A DNA stretch of 64,000 bases from Betaproteobacteria bacterium HGW-Betaproteobacteria-1 (GCA_002842435.1 PHCX01000006.1:434001-498000); one strand, 5' to 3'; positions 35,538 through 46,645 are shown, counted from the first letter of the stretch. The notes: generated by a model from the letters alone, not told the origin. Numbers and translations are program-made.

Positions 35538-36074
35538 ATGACTCAGAGCATCACTCAAAATCATTTCGAGCTATTTGGCCTGCCGGCTCAATTCAGCATC
35601 GATCTCGACAAGCTCAACCAGCAATATCGCAAAGTGCAAAGCGAGGTCCATCCTGACCGTTTCGCTGCAGCTTCCGGTGCAGAACGACTGAAGTCGATGC
35701 AGCTCGCCACGCAGGCCAACGAGGCCTACCAGACACTGAAGCATCCGACTTCACGCGCACGCTACCTTTTGCAACTGCATGGTATCGATACACAGGAAGA
35801 CACCAATACCGCCATGCCCGGCGACTTTCTGATGCTGCAGATGGAATGGCGTGAAGCCATGGAGGAAGCAACGGATGCCCGTGACATCGACGCGCTTGAA
35901 CGGCTGCTTGCCGAAATGCGTAAGACTGGCAGACAATTTCAACAGGATCTGCAGCAGCAATTGGATGAAAACCGGGCATTTGAGGAGGCTTCCGGCACCG
36001 TCAGAAAACTCAGTTTTATCGACAAGGTACAGGCAGACGTCGAACAAACCATCTCCAAACTGGAAGATGCCTGA
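35538..36074 (+). CDS. hscB: Co-chaperone HscB
   Basis: J-domain co-chaperone that brings IscU to HscA and stimulates its ATPase. The 178 residues have an N-terminal J domain with the HPD motif (SEVHPDRFA) and a C-terminal helical IscU-binding domain (MLQMEWREAMEEA). Length is close to E. coli HscB (171). It lies 31 bp upstream of hscA. Confidence 0.95.
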   Translation: MTQSITQNHFELFGLPAQFSIDLDKLNQQYRKVQSEVHPDRFAAASGAERLKSMQLATQANEAYQTLKHPTSRARYLLQLHGIDTQEDTNTAMPGDFLMLQMEWREAMEEATDARDIDALERLLAEMRKTGRQFQQDLQQQLDENRAFEEASGTVRKLSFIDKVQADVEQTISKLEDA

Positions 36075-36105
36075 AAAACTGCCGACAGGATGTAGAATTT
36101 AACCC

Positions 36106-37971
36106 ATGGCCCTATTACAAATCGCCGAACCCGGCATGAGCGCAGCACCACACCAGCATAAGCTGGCAGTGGGCATAGATCTTGGCACCACCAACTCGCT
36201 GGTTGCCACCGTACGCAGCGGCATGAGCACAGTACTGCACGATGAGGAGGGTCACGCGCTGTTGCCGTCGGTCGTGCACTACCTGCCGGATGGCAGTATA
36301 GACGTCGGTTACGCCGCTCAGGCACAGCAAAGCCAGGACCCGCATAACACCATCGTTTCAGTCAAACGCTTCATGGGCCGCGGGCTGAAAGATGTCGGCG
36401 ACACCGCACAGTTGCCATACAAGTTTGTCGACACCCCGGGCATGCTGCAGATCCAGACCCGCGTCGGTAAAAAAAGCCCGGTGGAAGTCTCTGCGGAAAT
36501 CCTCAAGCTGCTGAAACAGCGCGCAGAGAAAGCACTGGGCGGCGAATTGACTGGTGTAGTCATCACAGTGCCGGCCTATTTTGACGATGCACAACGGCAG
36601 GCCACCAAGGATGCTGCGAGACTGGCTGGCTTGACCGTGCTGCGCCTGCTTAACGAGCCCACTGCTGCTGCTGTTGCCTACGGCCTGGATAACGCTTCGG
36701 AAGGCGTCTATGTCATCTACGACCTCGGCGGCGGCACTTTTGATGTCTCCATCCTACGCCTCTCCAAGGGTGTGTTCGAGGTGCTGGCGACCAATGGCGA
36801 TTCGGCACTGGGCGGTGATGATTTCGACCGCCGCATCTTTTGCTGGATACTGGAGCAAGCCAAGTTGCCGCCAATCAATCCGGAAGACACCCGCTCGCTG
36901 CTGACCAAGTCACGCGAAGCCAAGGAATGGCTGACCGATCACGCCGAAGCGCGCATCACCAGCCTGCTGAAAAGCGGCGACCTGGTCGACCTGACGCTGA
37001 CCAGCGCCAAACTGAAGGAACTGACACAACACCTGATCGCCAAGACCCTCAACCCGACCCGCAAAGCCTTGCGCGATGCCGGCCTTGGCGTGGAAGATGT
37101 CAAGGGTATCGTCATGGTCGGCGGTGCCACGCGCATGCCGCAGGTACGTCATGCCGTCGCTGAGTTCTTCGGACAGGACCCCTTGACCAATCTCGATCCG
37201 GACAAGGTCGTTGCCCTCGGTGCCGCAATTCAGGCCAATGTGCTGGCCGGCAACCGCAGCGAGAACGATCTGCTGCTGCTGGACGTCATCCCGTTATCAC
37301 TCGGACTGGAAACCATGGGCGGATTGACCGAGCGCGTCATCCCACGCAACTCGACGCTGCCGATCGCGAGGGCGCAGGACTTCACCACCTTCAAGGATGG
37401 CCAGACCGCCATGAGCATCCACGTCGTCCAGGGCGAACGCGAACTGGTATCGGACTGCCGTTCGCTGGCTCGCTTTGAATTGCGGGGCATACCGCCCATG
37501 GCAGCAGGTGCGGCACGCATACGCGTGACTTTTCAGGTGGATGCGGATGGTCTGTTGTCCGTGTCTGCCAGGGAACAGACCAGCGGCGTGGAATCCCACA
37601 TCACGGTCAAACCCTCGTATGGCCTCAGTGAGGACGAGATCGCCGACATGCTGCAATCCTCTTTCAACGCAGCCGAGTCTGACAAACAAGCCCGGGCACT
37701 ACAGGAAGCCCGCGTGGATGCCGAGCGCCTGCTGGAAGCGATCGCCTTTGCCTTGAAGCAGGATGGGGCCTTGCTTTCAGAGGTCGAGAAAAAAGAGATA
37801 GAAACCAGTATGGAACAACTCCGCAATCTGATGAACACCGGGAACAGCCACGAGATTCACGATGCGGTTGAAGCGCTCAATCACGCCACCGAGGAATTCG
37901 CTGCAAGACGCATGGATGCCTCGGTACGCAAGGCACTGGCTGGTCAGAAACTGAACACACTGGAACTGTAG
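36106..37971 (+). CDS. hscA: Hsp70-type chaperone HscA
   Basis: Specialised Hsp70 that releases the Fe-S cluster from IscU. The 621 residues hold the ATPase domain ([42 protein letters not shown] and [12 protein letters not shown]) and the substrate-binding domain ([16 protein letters not shown], then [12 protein letters not shown] and a helical lid). Length matches E. coli HscA (616). It begins 31 bp after hscB and is followed after 9 bp by fdx. Confidence 0.97.
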   Translation: MALLQIAEPGMSAAPHQHKLAVGIDLGTTNSLVATVRSGMSTVLHDEEGHALLPSVVHYLPDGSIDVGYAAQAQQSQDPHNTIVSVKRFMGRGLKDVGDTAQLPYKFVDTPGMLQIQTRVGKKSPVEVSAEILKLLKQRAEKALGGELTGVVITVPAYFDDAQRQATKDAARLAGLTVLRLLNEPTAAAVAYGLDNASEGVYVIYDLGGGTFDVSILRLSKGVFEVLATNGDSALGGDDFDRRIFCWILEQAKLPPINPEDTRSLLTKSREAKEWLTDHAEARITSLLKSGDLVDLTLTSAKLKELTQHLIAKTLNPTRKALRDAGLGVEDVKGIVMVGGATRMPQVRHAVAEFFGQDPLTNLDPDKVVALGAAIQANVLAGNRSENDLLLLDVIPLSLGLETMGGLTERVIPRNSTLPIARAQDFTTFKDGQTAMSIHVVQGERELVSDCRSLARFELRGIPPMAAGAARIRVTFQVDADGLLSVSAREQTSGVESHITVKPSYGLSEDEIADMLQSSFNAAESDKQARALQEARVDAERLLEAIAFALKQDGALLSEVEKKEIETSMEQLRNLMNTGNSHEIHDAVEALNHATEEFAARRMDASVRKALAGQKLNTLEL

Positions 37972-37980
37972 GGATCAGGA

Positions 37981-38322
37981 ATGCCACAAATCATCGTACT
38001 GCCACACGTAGAACTATGTCCGGAAGGCGCTGCCTTCGAGGCGGAAAAAGGCGTTTCCATCTGCGACAACCTGCTGAATCACGACATTGATATCGATCAT
38101 GCCTGCGACAAGGTTTGCGCCTGCACGACCTGCCATGTCATCGTGCGCGAGGGTTATAACTCGCTGAATCCGGCAGCCGAGAACGAGGAAGATCTGCTGG
38201 ACAAAGCCTGGGGGCTGGAACCCAATTCACGCCTGTCCTGCCAGGCAATAGTCGACGACCAGGACCTGGTCGTCGAAATCCCCCGGTACTCCGTCAACAT
38301 GGCCAAAGAAGGCCATCGCTGA
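37981..38322 (+). CDS. fdx: [2Fe-2S] ferredoxin of the Isc system
   Basis: Adrenodoxin-type ferredoxin that supplies electrons for cluster assembly. The 113 residues have the ligand pattern C-x5-C-x2-C in ACDKVCACTTCHV (about 41-52) and the distal Cys in RLSCQAIV (about 87). Length matches E. coli Fdx (111). It closes the operon: iscX, usual in enterobacteria, is not found, and the next gene is convergent only 2 bp away. Confidence 0.96.
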   Translation: MPQIIVLPHVELCPEGAAFEAEKGVSICDNLLNHDIDIDHACDKVCACTTCHVIVREGYNSLNPAAENEEDLLDKAWGLEPNSRLSCQAIVDDQDLVVEIPRYSVNMAKEGHR

Positions 38323-38324
38323 GC

Positions 38325-38780
38325 CTAGGTCTTTGAACCGGGCTTACTGCTCGTAGCTCCGGGTTTCGCGGCCTTGCCTGCAGTTGCCGGCTTGCCAATG
38401 GTTTCACGCTTGTTTACGGCAGCTTTTGCTCCGGCTACTCCAGTCGATGCTTTCACGGCCGTCACCCTGGTTACAGGTTTGCTGGCAGGTGCACCTAGCT
38501 TCGCCTGAGAAGCTGGTTCGGCAGATTTGGCAGCTGCCTTCGACGCATTCCCGGATTTCTTCTCGCCATCCTGTTTCCTGATTTTCGCCCAGTTCTTGCG
38601 CCACTCCACCAGCTGCTCCTCTTCGATTTCCAGCTGGATCGCAATCGCTTCTTCCACGCTCAGCTTTTCCTTGAACAGGCGTTTTGGCAGCTTGCCGCTC
38701 ATGCGCGACATCACCTTCTGCTGATCTTCTTCACTCAACAGAAGTGCTTTTTTCATGTATTCCGGCTTACCTATTTTCAT
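38325..38780 (-). CDS. Hypothetical protein with Lys/Ala-rich tail
   Basis: Unrecognised protein of up to 151 residues. The first 65 or so residues are charged and helical (MKKALLLSEEDQQKVMSRM, then KLSVEEAIAIQLEIEEEQLVEWRKNW). The remainder is a low-complexity tail of Lys, Ala, Ser, Thr, Pro and Gly that resembles histone H1-like or nucleoid-binding tails. A second possible start is at 38756. It is convergent with fdx with a 2-bp gap and no visible terminator between them. DNA binding is only a suggestion from composition. Confidence 0.65.
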   Translation of the reverse strand: MKIGKPEYMKKALLLSEEDQQKVMSRMSGKLPKRLFKEKLSVEEAIAIQLEIEEEQLVEWRKNWAKIRKQDGEKKSGNASKAAAKSAEPASQAKLGAPASKPVTRVTAVKASTGVAGAKAAVNKRETIGKPATAGKAAKPGATSSKPGSKT

Positions 38781-38898
38781 ATGACACTTTCATGATTGAA
38801 ATTGAACCGCATCAATATTAAGGGTAATTTTTCCAATCAAATTTGAATTTTTTGTGACAATCCAGAGAAGCCAGCAATCTGCCACCCTTTGACCAAAC

Positions 38899-38927
38899 AA
38901 AAAGCCCGCTTACGCGGGCTTTTTGCT
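38899..38927. terminator. Terminator after the phosphate porin gene
   Basis: An 11-bp stem AAAAAGCCCGC / GCGGGCTTTTT (38899-38909 and 38914-38924) with loop TTAC. It stands 36 bp beyond the stop of the minus-strand porin gene and is symmetrical enough to work in both directions. Confidence 0.85.
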
Positions 38928-38960
38928 GCTGCTTACAACAGGGGGAGTTGTTACAACTGC

Positions 38961-40370
38961 TTAGAACGCGAACTGGGTACGGAACAGGATGGCTTTTTCG
39001 TCGTCGACTTCCTTGCCGTTCACCATCAAGCCGGCAAAGCCGTCACCCGCATTTTCAAAGTCAGTCTTGACGTAATCCAGCATGAAACGTACATGCGGAT
39101 TCGGCACGAACTTCAAACCTGCCGTCCAGGCATCCGCTTCCAGGTAACCGTGGTTTACAGCCAATGTCTTGCTGAAATCGCTGGCGTCGAACTTGCTGTA
39201 GCGGATACCGGCTTCCCAGGCGCCGCCCGTGAAGTTCTTAGGATCGAAATTGCTCTTCGGTTTCAGGCCGGAGAATGCACCGCCCTTGTAGCGATCAACC
39301 TGGCTTTCACCGGTAATCGTCCACAGCGCCTGCACGTAATACGCTTTGACATCTTCATCGACTACGTTGTCGTCAAAGCTGTTCTTGACCCATTGGCTTT
39401 GCAGTTTGAACGGACCATAAGCCACTGCGGCTTCCAGACCAAGACGGCTGCGGTCAATGTCGTTATCGCCAGTGGAAACGATGCTTTGCAGGTAGTTCAC
39501 GCTACTACGGGTTTCGGTGCTTCTGCTGATGCCGAAGCCACGCGTGCTCTGCGAGATATCACCCTTGGAAAATGCCAGACCGGCATGAGCCAGCCAATCC
39601 TTGCTGCCTGCCAGTTCGGCAAAGTTTGCCGTTACGCGACCAACGATATCCTTGTCATCAACGTTGGCATCTTCCTCAACCTTGTTTTGACCTTCACCGG
39701 ACGTGAAACCCAGGGCATAGGTGATACCCGCTACCGGAGCACCATGAACCATGGCGCCAATTTCCTTGGCAGGTACCAATTTGTCAACGAAACTGCGTTC
39801 GACAAAATCGATGTTGTTGGAACTGGTCAACTGTTCCATGCTGAATGGCTGCTTGTACTGACCAACACGGAACTGCACAGGCTTCCACCAAGCCACGTTC
39901 AGATAAGCAACATCCAGAACCGGGGCATCCCCTGTACCATTGAACACGACTTCACCGGAGTAATAATCGAGGAACCTGGCCTTGAGGCCGATACGGGCAC
40001 GGCGGACATCAAATGTATCCGCGCCGGATTTCTGGCCAATAGCACCATCACTTTCACTATAGTCAAACCATCTTGAATCGAAATGCACGCGGCCATTCAC
40101 GGTCAGGCTGTTCTTGCCATCCTCTGTGCCAATGACAATACCGTCCTTGTAACGGGCGGTAACAGCCCCAGCACTCTTCTTCTCGGCGGCTTCCTTTTCG
40201 CCAGCACGACCCTTGAGTAACAAGGAACCTTCTTCTTCGGTCAGCACACCTTTGGCAATCAAGGCATTGACGATGTCGTCAGTTGAATCCGCCATTGCGT
40301 TTGCGCCGAAGCCCATCAGCAGAGCACCGGACACGGCAGCAATCACGCCACGTAGTTTTGCTTGTTTCAT
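38961..40370 (-). CDS. Phosphate-selective porin (OprO/OprP family)
   Basis: Outer-membrane beta-barrel channel for phosphate or pyrophosphate. The 469 residues have a signal peptide (about 1-27, GANAMADS), a short helical segment (DDIVNALIAKGVLTEEEGSLLLKG) and a barrel with many aromatic-ended strands, ending in LFRTQFAF with the C-terminal Phe that BAM recognises. VNGRVHFDSRWFDYSE and RRARIGLKARFLDYYSGEVVF are typical of the Porin_O_P family. A Pho-box array lies 58-86 bp upstream, so the gene is probably induced under phosphate limitation along with pst. Confidence 0.88.
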   Translation of the reverse strand: MKQAKLRGVIAAVSGALLMGFGANAMADSTDDIVNALIAKGVLTEEEGSLLLKGRAGEKEAAEKKSAGAVTARYKDGIVIGTEDGKNSLTVNGRVHFDSRWFDYSESDGAIGQKSGADTFDVRRARIGLKARFLDYYSGEVVFNGTGDAPVLDVAYLNVAWWKPVQFRVGQYKQPFSMEQLTSSNNIDFVERSFVDKLVPAKEIGAMVHGAPVAGITYALGFTSGEGQNKVEEDANVDDKDIVGRVTANFAELAGSKDWLAHAGLAFSKGDISQSTRGFGISRSTETRSSVNYLQSIVSTGDNDIDRSRLGLEAAVAYGPFKLQSQWVKNSFDDNVVDEDVKAYYVQALWTITGESQVDRYKGGAFSGLKPKSNFDPKNFTGGAWEAGIRYSKFDASDFSKTLAVNHGYLEADAWTAGLKFVPNPHVRFMLDYVKTDFENAGDGFAGLMVNGKEVDDEKAILFRTQFAF

Positions 40371-40427
40371 TCGTCATACTCCTGGTTAAAAAATCGTTGG
40401 GTTGAAATTCAACACGGGAGCGATTCT

Positions 40428-40456
40428 GCGAAAGTTATGTGACAGATTGATGACGC
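40428..40456 (-). promoter_or_regulatory. Pho-box array (three 7-mers) upstream of the porin gene
   Basis: On the minus strand GCGTCAT-CAAT-CTGTCAC-ATAA-CTTTCGC: three 7-base units separated by 4-base AT-rich spacers, an 11-base period. The second unit matches the PhoB consensus CTGTCAT in six of seven positions. PhoB binds such direct repeats in tandem. Confidence 0.7.
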
Positions 40457-40464
40457 AAAATGAA

Positions 40465-40508
40465 AAAGCGCACGGCTTGTTGTAAAAAAACAACAAGCCG
40501 TGCGCTTT
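40465..40508 (-). terminator. Terminator after bactofilin gene
   Basis: A perfect 19-bp stem (40465-40483 and 40490-40508; core GCGCACGGCTTGTTGT) with a 6-base A-only loop. Read on the minus strand it is followed by TTTTTCATTTT. It lies 128 bp downstream of the bactofilin stop, just upstream of the porin Pho boxes, and so insulates the two genes. Confidence 0.8.
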
Positions 40509-40636
40509 CAGGAGAAACCGAATAGAAACTAGTACATTGATTTAATTATAGAAACGCACTCGCTCGAATCAAGGTCAATTAAAATCCAATCAGGCACTGC
40601 GATTGCAAGGCAAATATTTCAAATATCTGGGCAATT

Positions 40637-41269
40637 TTATTTTGCGCCTTGAGACAGGCGCTGTGAAATACCCAGTTTATCCATGGAACTTTCCTTGGCA
40701 TTGATTGAACCAATGTCCCCGGATAGCTCACCACCCTCTTCTATATATATCTTGCCGTAACGAATCTTGCCGCTGACACGACCAGTGGAATGAATAATGA
40801 GTTGGCTGCGTGCCGTCAATTCGCCATCAAAACTACCGTAGATTTCAGCGACATCGATACCCACCTTGCCGGAAAACGAGCCATTCGACGTAATCTGGAT
40901 CACGCGGCTATCCATGGTAGCCTCAACCCTGCCCTCTACCACCAGAGTGTCACAATCCTGAATTTCTGCACCTTTCAGCTTGACATCAGGCCCGACGATA
41001 AGACGGCTTCCACCTTGATCCGCTTTTGCCTGCTCCACTGGCGAAGAACCTGACTTGGTTTCTGCAACGGATGTTGTGCTGGACGGTGAAGTGGCCGACT
41101 CCATTGCAGCCAACTGTCCGGGGGACAGCGAGGAAGGTTTACCTTGCGCATTCCTGGCTTGGGAATTCAATTTATCCTGTGCGTTCATCTGACTTAAGGA
41201 GCTGAGTACGGGTGGACGTGATTCTTCGGTTTGATTGCGGCGACTGAAAAGACCTTGCTTGTTTAACAT
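40637..41269 (-). CDS. Bactofilin family cytoskeletal protein
   Basis: Bactofilin polymerises into filaments that scaffold cell-wall or envelope proteins. The 210 residues have a disordered N-terminal part (1 to about 85, rich in Ser, Gln and Ala). The beta-helical DUF583 domain follows (about 86-195) with regular turns: RLIVGPDVKLKGAEI, TLVVEGRVEATM, IQITSNGSFSGKVG, AEIYGSFDGELT and GKIRYGKIYIEEGGELSGDI. The short tail lacks a membrane-binding segment. It is monocistronic, with 128 bp to a terminator. Confidence 0.9.
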   Translation of the reverse strand: MLNKQGLFSRRNQTEESRPPVLSSLSQMNAQDKLNSQARNAQGKPSSLSPGQLAAMESATSPSSTTSVAETKSGSSPVEQAKADQGGSRLIVGPDVKLKGAEIQDCDTLVVEGRVEATMDSRVIQITSNGSFSGKVGIDVAEIYGSFDGELTARSQLIIHSTGRVSGKIRYGKIYIEEGGELSGDIGSINAKESSMDKLGISQRLSQGAK

Positions 41270-41407
41270 ACTGACCTCTTTGAATGATTGAATATTGGCG
41301 GCGAATGCGTTCCCATAAGCCTTATAGCAATGCTTATGCCGACCATGAATTTTTCTTATTATTCAAAAAGATAGAAAATTTTCTCGAGAAAACAAAGACC
41401 TGGAAAC

Positions 41408-41441
41408 AGAAAAACCGTCGTTATGAGGCGACGGTTTTTCT
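41408..41441. terminator. Terminator after lysS
   Basis: A 13-bp stem (41408-41420 and 41429-41441, core AAAAACCGTCG / CGACGGTTTTT) with loop TTATGAGG lies 59 bp beyond the lysS stop. T runs are present in both directions. Confidence 0.85.
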
Positions 41442-41499
41442 ATCGTTATAATTAACTTGCTGATTACATGTGTCTTTTTGCGTCGTTAATTAAAGACGC

Positions 41500-43026
41500 C
41501 TACAGTGACTGCTCCGGCCGCATGTGCGGAAACAGAATCACGTCGCGAATACTTGGGCTATCCGTCAGCAACATCACCAAGCGATCAATGCCGATACCGC
41601 AACCACCGGTTGGCGGCATGCCGTATTCCAGCGCACGGATAAAATCGGCATCGTAATACATGGCCTCATTATCCCCCGCCTCTTTCGCTGCCACCTGCGC
41701 GTGGAAACGCGCGGCCTGGTCTTCGGCATCATTCAGCTCTGAGAAGCCGTTGGCGATCTCGCGTCCGGTGACAAACAACTCAAAGCGCTCTGTGATTTCA
41801 GGATTCTTGTCCGATGCACGTGCCAATGGCGAAACCTCGACCGGATAATCGATGATATAGGTCGGGTTCCACAATTGTGCTTCGGCCGTCTCTTCAAACA
41901 AGGCCAATTGCAGTGCGCCAAGACCGGCATGATCGAATGGCTTGACGCCAAACTTCAGCAGTTCCGCACGCAGGAATGCAGTATCGTGCAACTGCTCCAA
42001 CGTATATTGCGGCGCATATTTCTGGATGGCACCGACTATGGTCAGGCGTTCGAACGGCTTGCTCAGGTCCAGTTCACGGCCCTGATACTGCACGACGGCA
42101 GAACCGCAGGCAGCGATGGCTGCAGCACGGATGCAGCGTTCAGTGAAATCCATCAGCCACAGATAATCGGTATAGGCGGCGTAGAACTCCATCATCGTGA
42201 ATTCCGGATTGTGGCGTACGCTCAGACCCTCATTGCGAAAATTACGGTTGATCTCGAACACGCGTTCGAAACCACCCACGACCAGACGCTTCAAATAAAG
42301 CTCAGGGGCGATACGCATATACATCTGCATATCCAGCGCGTTGTGATGCGTGATGAAAGGCTTGGCCGAAGCACCGCCGGGAATCGGGTGCAACATCGGG
42401 GTTTCAACTTCAAGAAACTGGTTTTCCAGCATGAAGGCACGTATCTCGGATACCACCTTGCTACGGGCGATGAAGGTCGCGCGTGTCTCTTCGGAAACGA
42501 TCATATCCACATAGCGCTGGCGATACTTGGCTTCCTGATCCTGCAAGCCATGGAATTTTTCCGGCAAGGGGCGCAGTGACTTGGTCAGCAGCTGCAGCCT
42601 GGAAACCTTGACAGAAAGTTCACCGGTCTTGGTTTTGAATAGCACGCCTTCTGCGGCAAGGATGTCGCCCATATCCCATTTCTTGAATGCATCATAAAGC
42701 TCTTCGCCAATATTCTCCCTGGAAATGAACAGCTGGATACGGCCGCTGCTATCCTGCACAGTGGCAAAACTGGCTTTGCCCATCACGCGCTTCAGCATCA
42801 TGCGGCCGGCGATACTGACCTCAACCGCCTTTGGCTCCAGCACCTCATTGTCGAAACCGCCGAACTCGGCATGCAAAACCGAAGCCTGGTAACCTGGCTT
42901 GAAGTCGTTGGGGAAAGCGGCTGTACCGCTGGCCTTGGCGGCTTCACGGATCGCTTTCAGTTTTTCGCGACGTTCCGCGATTACGTGGTTCTCGTCAACG
43001 ACTGGTAAATTCTCTTGCTCGCTCAC
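41500..43026 (-). CDS. lysS: Lysyl-tRNA synthetase (class II)
   Basis: Charges tRNA-Lys. The 508 residues contain an OB-fold anticodon domain (about 60-155) and the class II catalytic domain with motif 2 ([20 protein letters not shown]) and motif 3 ([26 protein letters not shown]). Length equals E. coli LysS (505). It begins 2 bp after the prfB stop, the same prfB-lysS pair found in E. coli and many betaproteobacteria. Confidence 0.97.
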   Translation of the reverse strand: MSEQENLPVVDENHVIAERREKLKAIREAAKASGTAAFPNDFKPGYQASVLHAEFGGFDNEVLEPKAVEVSIAGRMMLKRVMGKASFATVQDSSGRIQLFISRENIGEELYDAFKKWDMGDILAAEGVLFKTKTGELSVKVSRLQLLTKSLRPLPEKFHGLQDQEAKYRQRYVDMIVSEETRATFIARSKVVSEIRAFMLENQFLEVETPMLHPIPGGASAKPFITHHNALDMQMYMRIAPELYLKRLVVGGFERVFEINRNFRNEGLSVRHNPEFTMMEFYAAYTDYLWLMDFTERCIRAAAIAACGSAVVQYQGRELDLSKPFERLTIVGAIQKYAPQYTLEQLHDTAFLRAELLKFGVKPFDHAGLGALQLALFEETAEAQLWNPTYIIDYPVEVSPLARASDKNPEITERFELFVTGREIANGFSELNDAEDQAARFHAQVAAKEAGDNEAMYYDADFIRALEYGMPPTGGCGIGIDRLVMLLTDSPSIRDVILFPHMRPEQSL

Positions 43027-43028
43027 CG

Positions 43029-44133
43029 CTACACTCCCTGCTTCAAACTCTCGGATATAAATGGATCAAGGTCGCCATCCAGCACGCCCTGGGTATTGCC
43101 GATTTCAACGTTGGTACGCAGATCCTTGATGCGCGACTGGTCCAGCACATAGCTGCGGATCTGGTGACCCCAGCCGATGTCGGTCTTGGCGTCTTCCAGC
43201 GCCTGCTTTTCCTCATTGCGCTTGCGCAGCTCGAACTCGTACAAACGTGCCTTCAGCATGGTCATCGCCTCATCCTTGTTGCGATGCTGCGAACGGTCGT
43301 TCTGGCAGGCGACGACGATGCCGGTCGGCTCGTGGGTGATACGCACGGCGGAATCGGTCTTGTTGATGTGCTGACCACCGGCACCGGATGCGCGATAGGT
43401 GTCGATGCGCAGGTCGGCCGGATTGATGGTGACTTCGATCGAGTCATCGACTTCCGGATAAACGGAAACACTGGCGAACGAGGTATGACGACGATTACCG
43501 GAATCGAACGGTGATTTGCGCACCAGCCGGTGTACACCCGATTCGGTACGCAGATAACCATAGGCATAATCGCCCGACACCTTGAGCGAAGCACCCTTGA
43601 TGCCCGCAGTGTCGCCTTCAGTGACTTCCAACACCTCGACCTTGAAACCGCGTCGCTCACAATAACGCAGATACATGCGCAGCAACATAGAGGCCCAATC
43701 CTGCGCCTCGGTACCGCCGGAGCCGGACTGGATATCGATGAAGCAATTATTGCTGTCCATCTCATTGGAGAACATGCGACGGAACTCCATGTCTTCGACG
43801 ATGTGCTCCAGTTCGAGACTGTCCGCTTCTACACTGAGCAGGGTCTCGTCATCGTTCTCCTCACGCGCCATCTCGAACAGGTCGCGGCCATCGCGCAGGC
43901 CTTGCTCGATCTTCAGAAGATTGTTAATGACGAATTCGAGTTCGCGTCTTTCCTTGCCCAGCTTCTGTGAACGCTCGTTGTCGTTCCAGACATTGGGGTC
44001 TTCCAGCAGCAGGCTGACTTCCTGCAAACGCTGTTGCCTGTTCTCGAAGTCAAAGATACCCCCGAAGTGCCTGACTGCGCTCCGCAAGGTCTTCAAGACG
44101 ATGGCTGATCTGATTGAGGTGCTCTGCTTCCAT
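43029..44133 (-). CDS. prfB: Peptide chain release factor 2, programmed +1 frameshift
   Basis: Release factor recognising UAA and UGA. Translation starts at 44133 ([20 protein letters not shown]); codon 28 is an in-frame TGA, and the rest continues in the +1 frame ([12 protein letters not shown]) to 43029, giving 367 residues in total. The tripeptide anticodon SPF ([16 protein letters not shown]) and the catalytic GGQ ([15 protein letters not shown]) are present. The frameshift makes RF2 autoregulate its own level. A conventional frame starting at 44096 would miss the true N-terminus. Confidence 0.97.
44049..44064 (-). promoter_or_regulatory. prfB +1 programmed frameshift site
   Basis: On the minus strand GGGGG-TAT-CTT-TGA-C: a Shine-Dalgarno-like G run three bases before the slippery CTT (44053-44055), then the in-frame stop TGA (44050-44052) followed by C. 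This is the canonical prfB arrangement, in which poor termination at UGAC at low RF2 allows tRNA-Leu to slip forward. Confidence 0.95.
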
Positions 44134-44303
44134 ACTGATTCTGTTTTCCGCTGATACTGATTGAATGTGTTTGATTTTAAAAGCCGTAATTATACATTAA
44201 GCTTGCACCACGGCTGCCTGCCTCTTATAGAGATGAATTCATTTATGAAAGACCGGCGATGCCTTTGTTAAAATGCACATCAACTCAACACACTGAGGCT
44301 TCC

Positions 44304-45326
<1,023 letters not shown>

Positions 45327-45361
45327 CTTGTCATAACAGACATTGCACCAGGAAACGCTGC

Positions 45362-45393
45362 AAAGCCCCGAACTGAAAACTCGGGGCTTTTTT
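45362..45393 (+). terminator. Intrinsic terminator after first PstS-like gene
   Basis: A 10-bp stem AAAGCCCCGA / TCGGGGCTTT (45362-45371 and 45381-45390) with loop ACTGAAAAC, followed by TTT. It separates the first PstS lipoprotein gene from the Pho-box-controlled pstS. Confidence 0.85.
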
Positions 45394-45443
45394 ATATCCT
45401 TTAATATTCAACGCCGGAATCACCATTCCGCTTTTTTTAATAT

Positions 45444-45461
45444 TTGTCACAAAACCGTCAT
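45444..45461 (+). promoter_or_regulatory. Pho box upstream of pstS
   Basis: TTGTCAC-AAAA-CCGTCAT: two 7-base units with a 4-base A spacer, close to the PhoB consensus CTGTCAT-AWAW-CTGTCAT. A third partial unit (CATCATT) follows four bases later. It ends about 90 bp upstream of the pstS start. Confidence 0.75.
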
Positions 45462-45551
45462 CTTTCATCATTAAAGTGCACTCGTTATCGCAAACATGCG
45501 ATGCAAACATTCCGTGCTTTGCCGAACGATTTTTTAATGATGGAGGTTGTA

Positions 45552-46550
45552 ATGCAATTCAAACTCGTACAAACCCTGAGTGTTGCTGCAGTTGTCGCAG
45601 CGGCCTTCTCATCCCCTACTGCCTTTGCTGCCGACAAGATCGTCAAGATCGACGGCTCCAGCACAGTTTATCCGGTGACTGAAGCAGTTGCCGAAGAATT
45701 CCAGAAAGCCACCAAGACCAAGGTCACGGTCGGCATCTCCGGCACCGGCGGCGGTTTCAAGAAGTTCTGCCGCGGCGAGACCGACATTTCCGGCGCTTCG
45801 CGCCCCATCCTGCAAAAGGAACTCGATGACTGCAAGGCCAACGGCATTCAGTTCATCGAACTGCCGGTAGCGTTCGATGCGCTGACCGTGGTCATCAATC
45901 CGAAAAACGATTTCGCCAAGAAAATGACCGTAGCCGAGCTGAAAAAGATGTGGGAGCCGGCTGCCCAAGGTAAGGTGAAGACCTGGAAGCAAGTAAACCC
46001 AGCTTGGCCTGACCGTCCGCTGAAGCTGTTCGGCGCCGGCGCTGATTCCGGCACCTTCGATTATTTCACTGAAGCCATTGTCGGCAAATCCAAATCCAGC
46101 CGTGGTGACTTCACGGCCTCTGAAGACGACAATGTACTGGTACGCGGTGTCGCTGGTGATACCGATGCCCTTGGCTTCTTTGGTTATGCCTACTATGAAG
46201 AGAACAAGAACTCTCTGAATGCTGTTGCCATTATCGAGAAGGAAGGCAAGCCAGCAGTTCTGCCATCGAAGCAGTCGATCGAAGATGGCTCATATCAGCC
46301 ACTGGCACGCCCGATCTTCATCTACGTCAATGCCACATCCGGCGCTTTCAAGCCGCATGTCAAGGCGTTTGTTGATTTCTACCTGAAAGAGAGTCGTCCA
46401 CTGATCGAGGAAGTGAAGTACGTTCCTCTGCCAGCCAAAGACCAGGCAGCTGTCGTTGCCCACTGGAAGGCACTGAAACCGGGTACAGGTTTCGGCGGTC
46501 ATGCTGAAGTTGGCGTCAAAATTGAAGACCTGCTCTCACGCATCAAGTAA
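45552..46550 (+). CDS. pstS: Phosphate ABC transporter substrate-binding protein PstS
   Basis: Periplasmic phosphate receptor of the PstSCAB importer. The 332 residues start [19 protein letters not shown] after GGAGG; the signal peptide ends AFA-AD. The phosphate-binding segments are [44 protein letters not shown] and [17 protein letters not shown]. There is no lipobox, unlike the first copy, so this one is soluble. It is followed by a hairpin and then pstCAB. Confidence 0.95.
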   Translation: MQFKLVQTLSVAAVVAAAFSSPTAFAADKIVKIDGSSTVYPVTEAVAEEFQKATKTKVTVGISGTGGGFKKFCRGETDISGASRPILQKELDDCKANGIQFIELPVAFDALTVVINPKNDFAKKMTVAELKKMWEPAAQGKVKTWKQVNPAWPDRPLKLFGAGADSGTFDYFTEAIVGKSKSSRGDFTASEDDNVLVRGVAGDTDALGFFGYAYYEENKNSLNAVAIIEKEGKPAVLPSKQSIEDGSYQPLARPIFIYVNATSGAFKPHVKAFVDFYLKESRPLIEEVKYVPLPAKDQAAVVAHWKALKPGTGFGGHAEVGVKIEDLLSRIK

Positions 46551-46570
46551 TACCTGACTGCAAAAGTCGA

Positions 46571-46599
46571 AAACCGGGGCGGCCAAGTCGCCCCGGTTT
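46571..46599 (+). terminator. Hairpin between pstS and pstC
   Basis: An 11-bp stem AAACCGGGGCG / CGCCCCGGTTT (46571-46581 and 46589-46599) with loop GCCAAGT. Only a short T run follows, so it may act as a partial terminator or 3' stabiliser that leaves more pstS than pstCAB mRNA. Confidence 0.6.
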
Positions 46600-46645
46600 A
46601 CCGTCTGAGAATTCAAATCCGTTACAATGCGAGAGTCAAATCAAC

